Below, piece by piece: positions 7,190 through 17,300 of a stretch of 18,107 nucleotides of DNA (positions are counted from its first letter, which is position 1; each line of letters begins with the position of its first letter). Both the position numbers and the translations under genes were made by a program. The stretch is from DATFWC01 sp045801465 (lineage in GTDB: Bacteria; Pseudomonadota; Alphaproteobacteria; Rhizobiales; Xanthobacteraceae): positions 1 to 18,107 of the forward strand of contig JBJMSU010000178.1 in the NCBI GenBank assembly GCA_045801465.1, read 5' to 3'. Under the pieces are notes generated by a model. It was not told the origin of the DNA. It searched no databases and saw only the letters and a list, made by a program, of their open reading frames with translations.

Positions 7190-8506
7190 TCAGTCGACGA
7201 TCGCCTGATAGACGAGCTGCTTCATCAGGCGCCGGTAATACGCCCGGATCGGACTCGGCGCCTGCGTCATGTACACGACCGCCAGCTCCTCCTTTGGATC
7301 GATCCAGAAGTAAGTGCCGGCGTATCCGGCCCACATGAACTCGCCGGCGGAGCCCGGCACCCCGGCGATTCCCGCCTGCGGCCGCACGGCGAACATCAGC
7401 CCGAATGTGTAGCCGGGCGTGCCGAGGAGCAATTCGCCCGGCGTGAACGGCGCCGCGATCCGCGTGCCGAGATGATCGGAGGTCATCAGCGCCACGGTGG
7501 GGCGCGCGAGAATGCGTGTGCCGTCGAGCTCACCGCCATTCAGCAACATCTGTGCGAACCGCAGATAATCGCTCGCCGTCGACACCGCGCCGGCACCGCC
7601 GGAATCGTTGCCGGGCGGCGCCGAGACGTCGATCACGTTGATGGCTTGGCCGCTATTCGGGTCGTTGGGAAACGGCTGCGCCAGCCGGCTGATCTTGTCG
7701 GCAGAAAGCCAGAACGCGGTGTCGCCCATCTTCAACGGCTTGAACAGGCGCCCGTCGAGGTACTCGGAGAGGCGCTGGCCGGACACGGCTTCCACCACCC
7801 GGCCGAGCAGATCGGTGGCGAGGCTGTACTCCCAGACCGTCCCCGGTTGATGCGCCAGCGGCGCTTTGGCCAGCCGCTCCACAAATTCCTGCGGGGTCAG
7901 CGCGCGCGCGTCATAGTCGCGCTGCCGGTTATAAAGGCCGGCGTTGGCGTAGGCCTCCTTCACCGGCGTATTGACGGTGATCTCGCCGTAAGCGAGACCG
8001 GCCGAATGCCTGAACAGATCCTGGACCGTCATTTCGCGGTCGGCCGCGACGGTCGTATAGGTGATCTTCGCGAACTCGCTATCCGCCCGGGCGACGCTCA
8101 CCTGCTGGTTCTTGAATGCGGGCAGGAACTTGGAGACCGGATCCGTCAACTGGATCTTGCCCTCCTCGACCAGCATCATCGCGCCGACGGCGGCCAGCGG
8201 CTTGGTCATCGAATAGATGCGAAAGACCGAATCGAGGGACATCGGCCTGCTTTCCGCCTTGTCCTGGAAGCCGACCGCATCCGTGTAGACGAGCTTACCC
8301 TTGCGCGCGACCATCACGACGACGCCGGGCAGCTTGGCCTGATCGACTTCCTGCTGGAGCGCGGCATGGATGCGGTCCAGCCTCGGCTTCGACATCCCGA
8401 CCTGCTCGGCCGGTGCCGGCGGAAGCGGCGAAGTCGTTTGTGCCCGCAGGGCGGGCGTAAGCAGCAAGAAGGCGCCGATCACGGCGCCGCAGATCATGGG
8501 CTTCAT
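7190..8506 (-). CDS. Secreted serine hydrolase, beta-lactamase class C/esterase family
   Basis: The protein has 438 residues with a Sec signal peptide (about 1-22, cleavage at LRA|Q), so it is probably periplasmic. The class C serine beta-lactamase fold (PF00144) is shown by the nucleophile motif SMTK (Ser99, Lys102) and the tyrosine motif YSL (Tyr227) within WEYSLATDLLG. The C-terminal block MWAGYAGTYFWIDP (391-404) stands where beta-lactamases have KTG. The Asn of the usual YxN is absent, and the third motif is of the EstB/penicillin-binding-protein-like kind. An esterase or peptidase is therefore more likely than a true beta-lactamase (inference). The ATG at 8506 has GGGAGG 7 bases upstream. 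No ampR-like regulator is adjacent. Confidence 0.92.
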   Translation of the reverse strand: MKPMICGAVIGAFLLLTPALRAQTTSPLPPAPAEQVGMSKPRLDRIHAALQQEVDQAKLPGVVVMVARKGKLVYTDAVGFQDKAESRPMSLDSVFRIYSMTKPLAAVGAMMLVEEGKIQLTDPVSKFLPAFKNQQVSVARADSEFAKITYTTVAADREMTVQDLFRHSAGLAYGEITVNTPVKEAYANAGLYNRQRDYDARALTPQEFVERLAKAPLAHQPGTVWEYSLATDLLGRVVEAVSGQRLSEYLDGRLFKPLKMGDTAFWLSADKISRLAQPFPNDPNSGQAINVIDVSAPPGNDSGGAGAVSTASDYLRFAQMLLNGGELDGTRILARPTVALMTSDHLGTRIAAPFTPGELLLGTPGYTFGLMFAVRPQAGIAGVPGSAGEFMWAGYAGTYFWIDPKEELAVVYMTQAPSPIRAYYRRLMKQLVYQAIVD

Positions 8507-8688
8507 AACGTGTCCTCCCGACGGGCCAATCTTTTGCGACAGGGCGGCCCGCGGCGTAAGCCTATGTCATTTTCTCTGGCTGGTGAACGAGGCCGCAATC
8601 CGGGGAATGGAATAGCGGCTTGTCTCGGGAAGCCGTCGATGTTCCGCGACGCTTCACCCCGTCACGGGCGGGAACGACATCTAGCGCG

Positions 8689-10662
8689 CTACACTGCGAC
8701 CTTGCGCAGGAATCCGTCGACCGTTTCGCGCAGGCTGGCGGCAGCGGTTTTCACCGCATGCGAGGCGGACAAGACCGTCCCGGCCGACGTGCCGGTCTTG
8801 TTCACGGCGCCGGTCACCTGCTCGAGCGCGGAGACGACGACCTTCGTTCCGTCGGCGGCGCTCGCCACGTTGTGGGAAATCTCCTTGGTGGCGGCAGTCT
8901 GCTGTTCGACCGAAGCGGAAATGGACCCCGTATAGCGGCTGATTTCCTGCATGCGCTCGGCATTGCGCCGGATGGCGGCGACCGCTGATCCGGTCGAGGC
9001 CTGAACGGCGGCAATCTGGGTGGCAATCTCCTCCGTCGCCTTGGCGGTCTGGACGGCCAGCGATTTGACTTCCGATGCCACGACCGCGAAGCCTTTGCCC
9101 GACTCGCCTGCGCGGGCGGCTTCGATCGTGGCATTGAGGGCGAGGAGGTTCGTCTGCCCGGCGATGTCGCGAATGAGCTTGACGACATTGCCGATCTCCT
9201 GCGCCGCCTGGGCGAGGCTTGCGATCTCCTCGTTTGTCGCATGTGCTTCGGTCACGGCGACGCGGACCAGCTCGGTCGCCTGCCCGAGCTGCCGGCTGAT
9301 CTCGCCGGTCGAGGTCAGCAATTCATGGGCCGCCTGCGACGCGGCGCCAACATTGCCCGCCGCCTCGGTCGAGGTCGTAACGGCACTCGCGGCGCGCTGC
9401 GTCGTCTCTTCCGACGTCGTCGAAAGCCCGGTGGCGGTCGATTCCATCGCCACCGCGCTGTCGCTCACGGTGCGCAAAGCGGCTTCGACACTTTTGCGGA
9501 ACGACTGGATGGCAGCCTCGACCGAAGCGCGCCGCTGCTCTTGCTGGGCGAGCGAGATGCTCTGCCTTTCCGCGCGCTGCCGCTCGGTGATGTCCTCGTG
9601 CGTGCCGACAAAATACTCGCCGCCCGGGATGGGGCGGTTCGTCACCAGGATCGCCCGACCGTCCGCGGTCTCCCTGACGGCGCTGATCGTTTTCCCCTCT
9701 GCCATCGCGGTCAGGAGCTCTCTGCAGTATTGCTCCACGTCGTGAGCGAGGCCTTCCCTGACCACCCGGTGGCGAACGACCTCGCGCAGCATCTGGCCGG
9801 GCTTCACGACGTCGGCCGACAGCCCATACATTTCCAGGTAGCGCTGGTTGCAGACCACGAGGCGTTCCGCCGAATCGAACATGATGACGCCCTGCGTCAT
9901 GTTGTTGAGGGCCGTGGCGAGCAGGCGGCTGTTCGCATCGAGGCGCCGGTCGGCGAAGGCGCTGACGAGACTCATCCCCAAGATGGCCATCGCGGCGCTG
10001 GCGACCGCCACCGCAAGCGTCGCGGGAGACAGCGAGAACGCGGTGATGACCCGCGTTGGATCGGGCAGGATTTCCACTGCCCCCATCGCCGTGAAGTGAT
10101 GCGACACGATGGCAAGCGTGAGAAGCACGGCGGCGACGGCCACGGAGCGCATGCCGCTTCGGTGCGCCGCGACACTGAGCGCAGCCATTCCGAACAACAT
10201 GCCCAGAAGGATGGAGACAAATACAAGGCCTGCCCACCAGGTCACGCGGCCCGGCAGCTCGACCGCCCACATCCCGGTATAGTGCATGACGGCGATGCCG
10301 CCGCCCACGATCGCACCCCCGAGGGCAGCACCCCAGCGCCCTGGATTGTACACAGCCACCGCGAGGCCCACGGCCGTGACCGTCGCGGCGGCGGCAAGCG
10401 ACAACGCCGTCAGGCCGATATTGTAGGCGATCGAAACCCCCGGATCGTAAGCCAGCATGGCGATGAAATGCGTGGCCCATATTCCGCACCCGGTGGCCGC
10501 CCCCGCCGCGGTGATCCAGATCGCGCGGGCCCGCGCCTCGGTCGCGCAGGCGCGATGAAACAGGTTTATCGCCGTGAGGCTTGCCAGGAAGCACACGACG
10601 CCCGCGATGATGACGAGACGCCAGTCATGCTCGGCGGTGAGGCAGGTGAGAACTCGGAACAT
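8689..10662 (-). CDS. Methyl-accepting chemotaxis protein with N-terminal MHYT sensor and PAS domain
   Basis: This 657-residue chemoreceptor has an unusual input. Residues 1-235 form about seven membrane helices with three MHYT-type motifs: ATHFIAM (63-69), MHYTGM (126-131) and SHHFTAM (187-193). The MHYT domain was proposed to bind copper and sense O2, CO or NO. A PAS domain follows (about 245-360, ending in the EDITERQRAERQ linker), then a methyl-accepting signalling domain whose hairpin tip lies near 496-536 (core DIAGQTNLLALNATIEAARA). There is no HAMP domain, no large periplasmic ligand domain and no C-terminal CheR/CheB pentapeptide; the end, VDGFLRKVAV, is of an alphaproteobacterial type. 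The ATG at 10662 has AAGGA 7 bases upstream. No che or flagellar genes are adjacent. Confidence 0.95.
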   Translation of the reverse strand: MFRVLTCLTAEHDWRLVIIAGVVCFLASLTAINLFHRACATEARARAIWITAAGAATGCGIWATHFIAMLAYDPGVSIAYNIGLTALSLAAAATVTAVGLAVAVYNPGRWGAALGGAIVGGGIAVMHYTGMWAVELPGRVTWWAGLVFVSILLGMLFGMAALSVAAHRSGMRSVAVAAVLLTLAIVSHHFTAMGAVEILPDPTRVITAFSLSPATLAVAVASAAMAILGMSLVSAFADRRLDANSRLLATALNNMTQGVIMFDSAERLVVCNQRYLEMYGLSADVVKPGQMLREVVRHRVVREGLAHDVEQYCRELLTAMAEGKTISAVRETADGRAILVTNRPIPGGEYFVGTHEDITERQRAERQSISLAQQEQRRASVEAAIQSFRKSVEAALRTVSDSAVAMESTATGLSTTSEETTQRAASAVTTSTEAAGNVGAASQAAHELLTSTGEISRQLGQATELVRVAVTEAHATNEEIASLAQAAQEIGNVVKLIRDIAGQTNLLALNATIEAARAGESGKGFAVVASEVKSLAVQTAKATEEIATQIAAVQASTGSAVAAIRRNAERMQEISRYTGSISASVEQQTAATKEISHNVASAADGTKVVVSALEQVTGAVNKTGTSAGTVLSASHAVKTAAASLRETVDGFLRKVAV

Positions 10663-10715
10663 GCTGGTTCCTTGCAGCCGACCCGGAGAATTAAGTTGCC
10701 GACAAATTCATATCT

Positions 10716-10738
10716 TGTGGATATTTCCTTAACGTTAA
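10716..10738. promoter_or_regulatory. AT-rich palindrome upstream of the chemoreceptor
   Basis: An AT-rich patch in an otherwise GC-rich window lies 54-76 bases upstream of the chemoreceptor start. It contains TGTGGATAT (10716-10724), one base from a DnaA box, and the perfect 10-bp palindrome TTAACGTTAA (10729-10738). Position and composition suggest the promoter or operator of the chemoreceptor gene. TTAA-rich sites recall CtrA half-sites, but the spacing does not match the full CtrA consensus. The rest of the 247-base gap (10663-10909) holds no gene that I can see. Confidence 0.3.
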
Positions 10739-10788
10739 TCGCCGCGGGACGAAGGGATCGGCGGGCTCGCTGCTAAAGGGTCTCTTCG

Positions 10789-10837
10789 ACGTGCGATGAG
10801 AGGTCAAAGCACGGCGGTGAGGAGGTCCGTCGCACGT
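10789..10837. other. Spaced inverted repeat ACGTGCGA/TCGCACGT
   Basis: ACGTGCGA (10789-10796) and TCGCACGT (10830-10837) are perfect 8-bp inverted repeats 33 bases apart, in the gap between pheA and the chemoreceptor gene. This could be a stem in the pheA 3' region or a two-site operator. It is short enough to be chance in this composition. Confidence 0.25.
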
Positions 10838-10909
10838 AACAGTAGCGCGAGCTGGTAATTCAACTAACGTTCACAACCGTGGGCCGGGGCCGTCGGACGC
10901 CAAGTCTAA

Positions 10910-11761
10910 TCAGCTCTTATTGGTCGCGCGGAACGGGTGCGCCGCATAGACCCCAAGAATCTTGAGGTGGCTGGAGAAGAACTCGAGCTCCTCGAGCGCG
11001 AGCGCGAGGCTTCGGTCCTCGGGATGGCCCTCGACGTCGGCATAGAACTGCGTGGCGAAGAAATTGCCCTCGATCATGTAGCTCTCGAGCTTGGTCATGT
11101 TCACCCCGTTGGTGGCGAAGCCGCCGAGCGCCTTGTAGAGCGCGGCCGGGATGTTGCGCACCTGAAACACGAAGGTGGTGATGACCAGCCCGTTGCCGGG
11201 AGCAACGCGCCTGTCCTCACGCGAGAGCACGATGAAGCGCGTGGTCGAGTGCGTCTCGTCCTCGATGTCCTCGGCCAGGATGTCGAGGCCGTAGATCTCG
11301 GCGGCGAGCCGCGACGCAATCGCGGCGCGGCTGTTCTCGCCGCGCTCGGCGACCTCGCGCGCAGAGCCGGCCGTGTCGGCACCCACCACCGTCTTGACTC
11401 CGAGCTTGCGAAGAAAGTTGCGGCACTGGCCGAGCGCCATGATGTGGCTTTCCACCGTTTTGATGTCGCCCAGCTTGGACCCCTTCGGGGCCATCAATTG
11501 ATTGCGGATGGGCAGAAACCATTCGGCAACGATGTGCAACCCGGAGGTCGGCATCAGGTGATGGATGTCGGCAACCCGGCCGGCCACGGAATTCTCAATC
11601 GGGATCATGCCGAGGTCGGCGTCGCCGGCGGCGAGCGCGCCGAGCGCATCCTCGAAGGTCGGGCACGGCACGGCTTGGGCGTCCGGATAGGCCTCGCGGC
11701 AGGCAATATGGGAATTCGCTCCCGGCTCGCCCTGGAACACGATTCTGTTGTGCTTTGCCAT
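10910..11761 (-). CDS. pheA: Prephenate dehydratase
   Basis: This is a 283-residue monofunctional prephenate dehydratase, which converts prephenate to phenylpyruvate in phenylalanine synthesis in the cytosol. The catalytic domain shows GEPGANSH (11-18), IENSVAGRV (55-63) and the signature STTRF (172-176) with the catalytic Thr-Arg-Phe. A C-terminal ACT domain (about 190-270) provides phenylalanine feedback control. Its ligand loop reads ESYM (226-229) instead of the ESRP of many bacteria, as I recall from other Alphaproteobacteria. There is no fused chorismate mutase. The ATG at 11761 has CGGAG 4 bases upstream. It follows kdsB on the same strand with an 86-base gap, so the two may be co-transcribed. 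Confidence 0.96.
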   Translation of the reverse strand: MAKHNRIVFQGEPGANSHIACREAYPDAQAVPCPTFEDALGALAAGDADLGMIPIENSVAGRVADIHHLMPTSGLHIVAEWFLPIRNQLMAPKGSKLGDIKTVESHIMALGQCRNFLRKLGVKTVVGADTAGSAREVAERGENSRAAIASRLAAEIYGLDILAEDIEDETHSTTRFIVLSREDRRVAPGNGLVITTFVFQVRNIPAALYKALGGFATNGVNMTKLESYMIEGNFFATQFYADVEGHPEDRSLALALEELEFFSSHLKILGVYAAHPFRATNKS

Positions 11762-11847
11762 GCTGCTCCGTTATGCGGGCCGGTCGCGACGAGTCAACGG
11801 CGGCCACGCGGGGAAGCCGGGGTCCCTGCTCGGCCGCCGTTCACACG

Positions 11848-12576
11848 TCAGGACAGCAGATCGCGCGCCCGCGCCAGATCCTCCGGCATGTCAACGCCGA
11901 GCGGGAGTGTGTCCACAATCGTTACATCGATGCGCATGCCGGCTTCGAGCGCACGCAACTGCTCGAGCCGCTCGCGGCGTTCGAGCGCCGAGGGAGGCAG
12001 TCGCACGAACCGCTCCAAGGCGGCGCGGCGGTAGGCATAAAGCCCGATGTGGTGGTACAGCGGGCCGTCGCCGAAGGGCGCGGTGGCGCGGGTGAAATAG
12101 AGCGCGCGCAGACGCCGTGCCCCAATCGGCGTTCCGACCACCTTGACGACGTTGGGGTTGACGCGCTCGCCCGCGTCGCGAATTTCGGCCGCGAGCGTCG
12201 CGATGTCGACCTCCGCATCGGCGAGCGGGCCGAGCGCGGCACGCACATCCTGCGGTGCCAGGGTCGGCAGGTCGCCCTGCACATTGACGATGATGCGAGC
12301 CGGCGTATCCAGCGCGCCGAGCGCCTCGAAGATGCGATCCGATCCCGAGACGTGATCGGCACGCGTCATCACGGCCCGGCCTCCGGCCTTTTCCACCGCC
12401 GCTGCGATCGCCTCGGAATCGGTGGCGACGGCGACGGGCCCGACCGCGGCTGCCTCGGCACGGCGCAGCACATGCACGATCATCGGCAACCCGGCGATGT
12501 CGACGAGCGGCTTGCCCGGCAGGCGGGCAGAAGCCATGCGCGCCGGGATCAACACGAGAATGTCGCTCTGGGACAT
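11848..12576 (-). CDS. kdsB: 3-deoxy-manno-octulosonate cytidylyltransferase
   Basis: This 242-residue enzyme couples CTP to Kdo to give CMP-Kdo, the activated sugar for the LPS inner core. It shows the nucleotide-binding IPARMASARLPGKPL (10-24), NVQGDLP (98-104) with the metal-binding Asp, the YHHIGLYAYRR stretch and the C-terminal SALERRERLEQLRALE block, all typical of KdsB. The length is close to that of the E. coli enzyme. The ATG at 12576 is preferred to the TTG directly before it at 12579. The gene is the first of a probable kdsB-pheA unit and diverges from cycM across 165 bases. It implies a Kdo-containing outer membrane. Confidence 0.95.
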   Translation of the reverse strand: MSQSDILVLIPARMASARLPGKPLVDIAGLPMIVHVLRRAEAAAVGPVAVATDSEAIAAAVEKAGGRAVMTRADHVSGSDRIFEALGALDTPARIIVNVQGDLPTLAPQDVRAALGPLADAEVDIATLAAEIRDAGERVNPNVVKVVGTPIGARRLRALYFTRATAPFGDGPLYHHIGLYAYRRAALERFVRLPPSALERRERLEQLRALEAGMRIDVTIVDTLPLGVDMPEDLARARDLLS

Positions 12577-12672
12577 CAACGACGCGGCCGCCGGCGAAAA
12601 CCAGTTCGTGGCCCAAGATTTCGCTTGCCGTTATACGGGTTGCCAGAGGCGAGGCAAACCGGCTATCTGTCC

Positions 12673-12694
12673 GCCGCCGTTGTCCAGCGGCGGC
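12673..12694. promoter_or_regulatory. Hairpin in the kdsB-cycM divergent control region
   Basis: GCCGCCG (12673-12679) and CGGCGGC (12688-12694) form a 7-bp GC stem with an 8-base loop in the 165-base region between the divergent kdsB and cycM genes. A TATAGT (12716-12721) further on could be a -10 box for cycM, but no convincing -35 box lies at the right distance. The palindrome could be an operator or a structure in a leader RNA. Confidence 0.3.
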
Positions 12695-12741
12695 CACCCG
12701 CTCGTCTCATCTCTCTATAGTAGGGTCCCGGAGCCGATTCG

Positions 12742-13332
12742 ATGGACTCCTTCGAGCTCAACAAGATTCTCGGCGCGACCCTCGGCACGTGCCTGTTCGT
12801 CATCGCACTCAACATTGCCGCCGGCGCCTTGTTTTCGGCGCCCAAGCCGGCCAAGCCGGGCTATGAGATTGCCGTCACGGAGCAACCAGCGGCCGGCGCC
12901 AGCGCAGCGGCAGCCGCGCCGGACGAGCCGATCGAGAAGCTGTTGGCCAGCGCGTCGCCGGAAAAAGGCGAGAACTCCGCCAAGAAATGCCAAGCCTGCC
13001 ACACCTTCAACAAGGGCGAGCCCAACCGGGTCGGCCCTAATCTCTACGGCGTGGTGGGACGTGACCGCGCGTCGGTTCCGGGCTTCAATTACTCCGCCGC
13101 CATGAAGGGTAAAGGCGGCAAGTGGACCATCGAAGACCTCAATGCCTTCCTGACCAATCCGCGCGGCTTCATCCCGGGAACCTCGATGACGTTCCAGGGG
13201 CTGCCGCGCGGCAGCGAGCGGGCCGACGTCATCGTGTTCCTCAATTCGAAATCCGATCACCCGGAGCCGCTGCCGAAGGCCGCCGAGGCACCCGCGTTAG
13301 ATCCGAGGCGCGATCAAACGGCCGCGAAATAG
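12742..13332 (+). CDS. cycM: Membrane-anchored cytochrome c, CycM type
   Basis: This 196-residue protein has an uncleaved N-terminal signal-anchor (about 9-31), a flexible Ala/Pro-rich linker (about 33-62) and a class I cytochrome c domain. Heme attaches at CQACH (83-87) and the distal ligand is Met149 in PGTSMTF. This matches CycM of Bradyrhizobium, the membrane-bound cytochrome c that carries electrons from the bc1 complex to the aa3 oxidase on the periplasmic side. It is slightly longer than that protein because of a C-terminal Pro/Ala/Asp-rich tail. The ATG at 12742 has GGAG 8 bases upstream. It diverges from kdsB, and no oxidase or bc1 genes are next to it. Confidence 0.92.
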   Translation: MDSFELNKILGATLGTCLFVIALNIAAGALFSAPKPAKPGYEIAVTEQPAAGASAAAAAPDEPIEKLLASASPEKGENSAKKCQACHTFNKGEPNRVGPNLYGVVGRDRASVPGFNYSAAMKGKGGKWTIEDLNAFLTNPRGFIPGTSMTFQGLPRGSERADVIVFLNSKSDHPEPLPKAAEAPALDPRRDQTAAK

Positions 13333-13344
13333 CCGCCGGCGGCT
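13331..13344. other. Perfect 14-bp palindrome at the end of cycM
   Basis: AGCCGCCGGCGGCT is a perfect palindrome overlapping the last base of the cycM stop codon. It may contribute to mRNA 3' structure, but it has no loop of its own and no T-run, so a classical intrinsic terminator is not supported. Confidence 0.3.
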
Positions 13345-13485
13345 GGCTTTGCTGGGAGGCCGGCCACGGGAAATTGAAGCGTGCCGGGGCTGCGGCGCTT
13401 CGACCTAATGCCGAGATGTGGCAAAAGCGTCATAACGCGCTGAAAATCAGCGGCCGGACCGGCCGCTCGAGCCCTGGAGCACCTC

Positions 13486-15371
<1,886 letters not shown>

Positions 15372-15375
<4 letters not shown>

Positions 15376-17291
15376 ACCGTGCTGTTCCCCTCTCGCCATT
15401 GCTCTCCGTGAAGGACACGGCCGGCGGAGTTTCACGGCGCCAAGCACTGACCATCGCGGCAGGGGCTGCGGCCGGTGCTTTCACCGGCCTCGTCTCGGCG
15501 CCAGCTGCGGCCGACGACGACCGGGAGGTGCACGGCATATCGGCGTTCGGCGACCTCAAGTATGCGCCCGATTTCCATCATTTCGACTACGTCGACCCGA
15601 ACGCCCCCAAGGGCGGCCTGTTCTCGCAGATCGGCCCCAGCCGGCAGTACAATCAGAACTTCCTCACCTTCAATTCGCTCAACAGCTATATCCTCAAGGG
15701 CGACGCCGCGCAGGGCATGGAGCTTACCTTCGCCAGCCTGATGGTGCGGGCCGAAGACGAGCCCGACGCGATGTATGGGCTTGCCGCGCGCGCGGTGCGC
15801 ATCTCGCCCGACAAGCTGACGTATCGATTTCTGCTGCGGCCCGAAGCGCGGTTCCACGACGGCACCAGGCTTGCCGCCCACGATGTCGCGTTCTCGCTCA
15901 CCACCTTGAAGTCCAAGGGCCATCCGATCATCCTGCAGATGCTGCGCGACATGGAGGCTGCCGAGGCGCTCGACGACTCCACCGTCGTGGTGCGCTTCGC
16001 CCCCAAGCGCGCCCGTGACGTGCCGCTGTTCGTCGCCGGACTGCCAATCTTTTCGCGCGCCTATTATACGAGCCGGCCATTCGATGAATCGACGCTCGAC
16101 GTCCCGCTGGGCTCGGGCCCCTACAAGGTCGGACGCTTCTCCGCCGGCCGTTTCATCGAGCACGACCGGGTGAAGGATTGGTGGGGCGCGGATCTCCCGG
16201 TCGCGCGCGGCCAGAGCAATTTCGACGTCGTGCGCTACGAGTACTATCGCGACCGCGATGTGGCGTTCGAAGGTTTCACCGCCAAGAGCTACCTGTTCCG
16301 CGAGGAGTTCACCTCACGCATCTGGGCCACGCGCTACGAGTTTCCGGCGATCCGCGACGGCCGGGTCAAACGCGAGGTGTTGCCCGACGACACGCCGTCC
16401 GGCGCCCAAGGCTGGTTCATCAACACGCGGCGCGAGAAGTTCAAGGACCGCCGCCTGCGCGAGGCGCTCATCAACGCCTTCGACTTTGAATGGACCAACA
16501 AGACCATCATGTACGGGTCGAACAACCGCACCCACTCGGTGTTCCAGAACTCCGACATGATGGCGGAAGGCAAGCCGAGCCAGGACGAGCTCGCCTTGCT
16601 CGAACCGTTCCGCGGCTCGGTTCCGGACGAGGTGTTCGAAGAACCGTTCGTGCCGCCCGTCTCCGATGCGACCGGCCAGGATCGCACGCTGCTGCGCAAG
16701 GCGTCACAACTGCTCCAGGAGGCGGGGTTGTCCGTCAAGGACGGCAAGCGGGTATCGCGCACCGGTGAGCGCATCGCCATCGAATTCCTGATCGACGAGC
16801 CCTCGTTTCAGCCGCATCACATGCCGTACATCAAGAACCTCAGCACGCTTGGCATCGACGCGACGCTGCGCATTGTCGACCCGGTTCAGTACCGCGCGCG
16901 CATCGACGATTTCGACTTCGACCTCGCGATCCAGCGCTTCGGCTTCTCCACCACGCCCGGGGACTCGCTGCGTTCCTATTTCACCTCGCAGGCGGCTGGC
17001 TTGAAGGGCTCGCAGAACCTCGCCGGCATTGCCGAGCCGGCGATCGACGCCATGATCGATCGCATCATCTCGGCCGAGACGAGACCTGAGCTCGTGGTCG
17101 CCGCCCGCGCCCTCGACCGGCTGATCCGCGCCGGCCGCTACTGGATTCCGCACTGGTACAAGGCATCGCACTGGATCGCCTACTGGGACGTGTTTGGCCG
17201 GCCGGCGACCAAGCCGCGCTATGCCCGGGGCGTGCTGGAGAGCTGGTGGTACGACCGCGACAAGGCGGCGAAGCTCGACCGGCCAGGGTGA
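15372..17291 (+). CDS. yejA: Oligopeptide-type ABC transporter binding protein, YejA family (second paralog)
   Basis: This 639-residue family 5 binding protein is paralogous to the preceding one. Shared landmarks include FDYVDPNAPKGG, FDVVRYEYYRDRDVAFEGF and NTRREKFKDRRLREALINAF. The C-terminal SWWYDRDKAAKL again follows E. coli YejA. A Tat-like signal (SRRQALTIAAGAAAGAF, about 21-37, cleavage near APAAA|DD) predicts periplasmic location. The start is set at the GTG at 15372, which overlaps the upstream TGA by 4 bases (GTGA) and implies translational coupling. The same frame stays open upstream to about 15060 inside the first paralog, but that part reads antisense-free shadow sequence and not protein family sequence. 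An in-frame GTG at 15408 is a shorter alternative. The two copies probably differ in peptide preference (inference). Confidence 0.92.
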
Positions 17292-17300
17292 GGAGCAAGC

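Noticed and set aside
7190..8506. AmpC-type beta-lactamase resistance gene
   Set aside because: The SxxK serine is present, but the YxN and KTG motifs are not in their lactamase forms, and no regulator is adjacent.
7148..8935. A 595-codon plus-strand reading frame over the serine hydrolase gene
   Set aside because: It is antisense to a gene with a signal peptide, SxxK motif and strong ribosome binding site. The translated product has no domain and runs into the end of the chemoreceptor gene.
10716..10724. DnaA-like box as part of a replication origin
   Set aside because: Only one near-match is present, with no cluster of boxes and no dnaA, hemE, repABC or parAB genes in the window.
9241..10776. 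A 511-codon plus-strand reading frame opposite the chemoreceptor gene
   Set aside because: It is fully antisense to a gene with unmistakable MHYT, PAS and MCP domains. Its product is Arg/His/Gly-rich low-complexity sequence, as expected from a high-GC antisense frame.
13331..13344. Intrinsic terminator after cycM
   Set aside because: The palindrome has no loop separate from the stem and no T-run follows; it is kept only as an uncharacterised palindrome.
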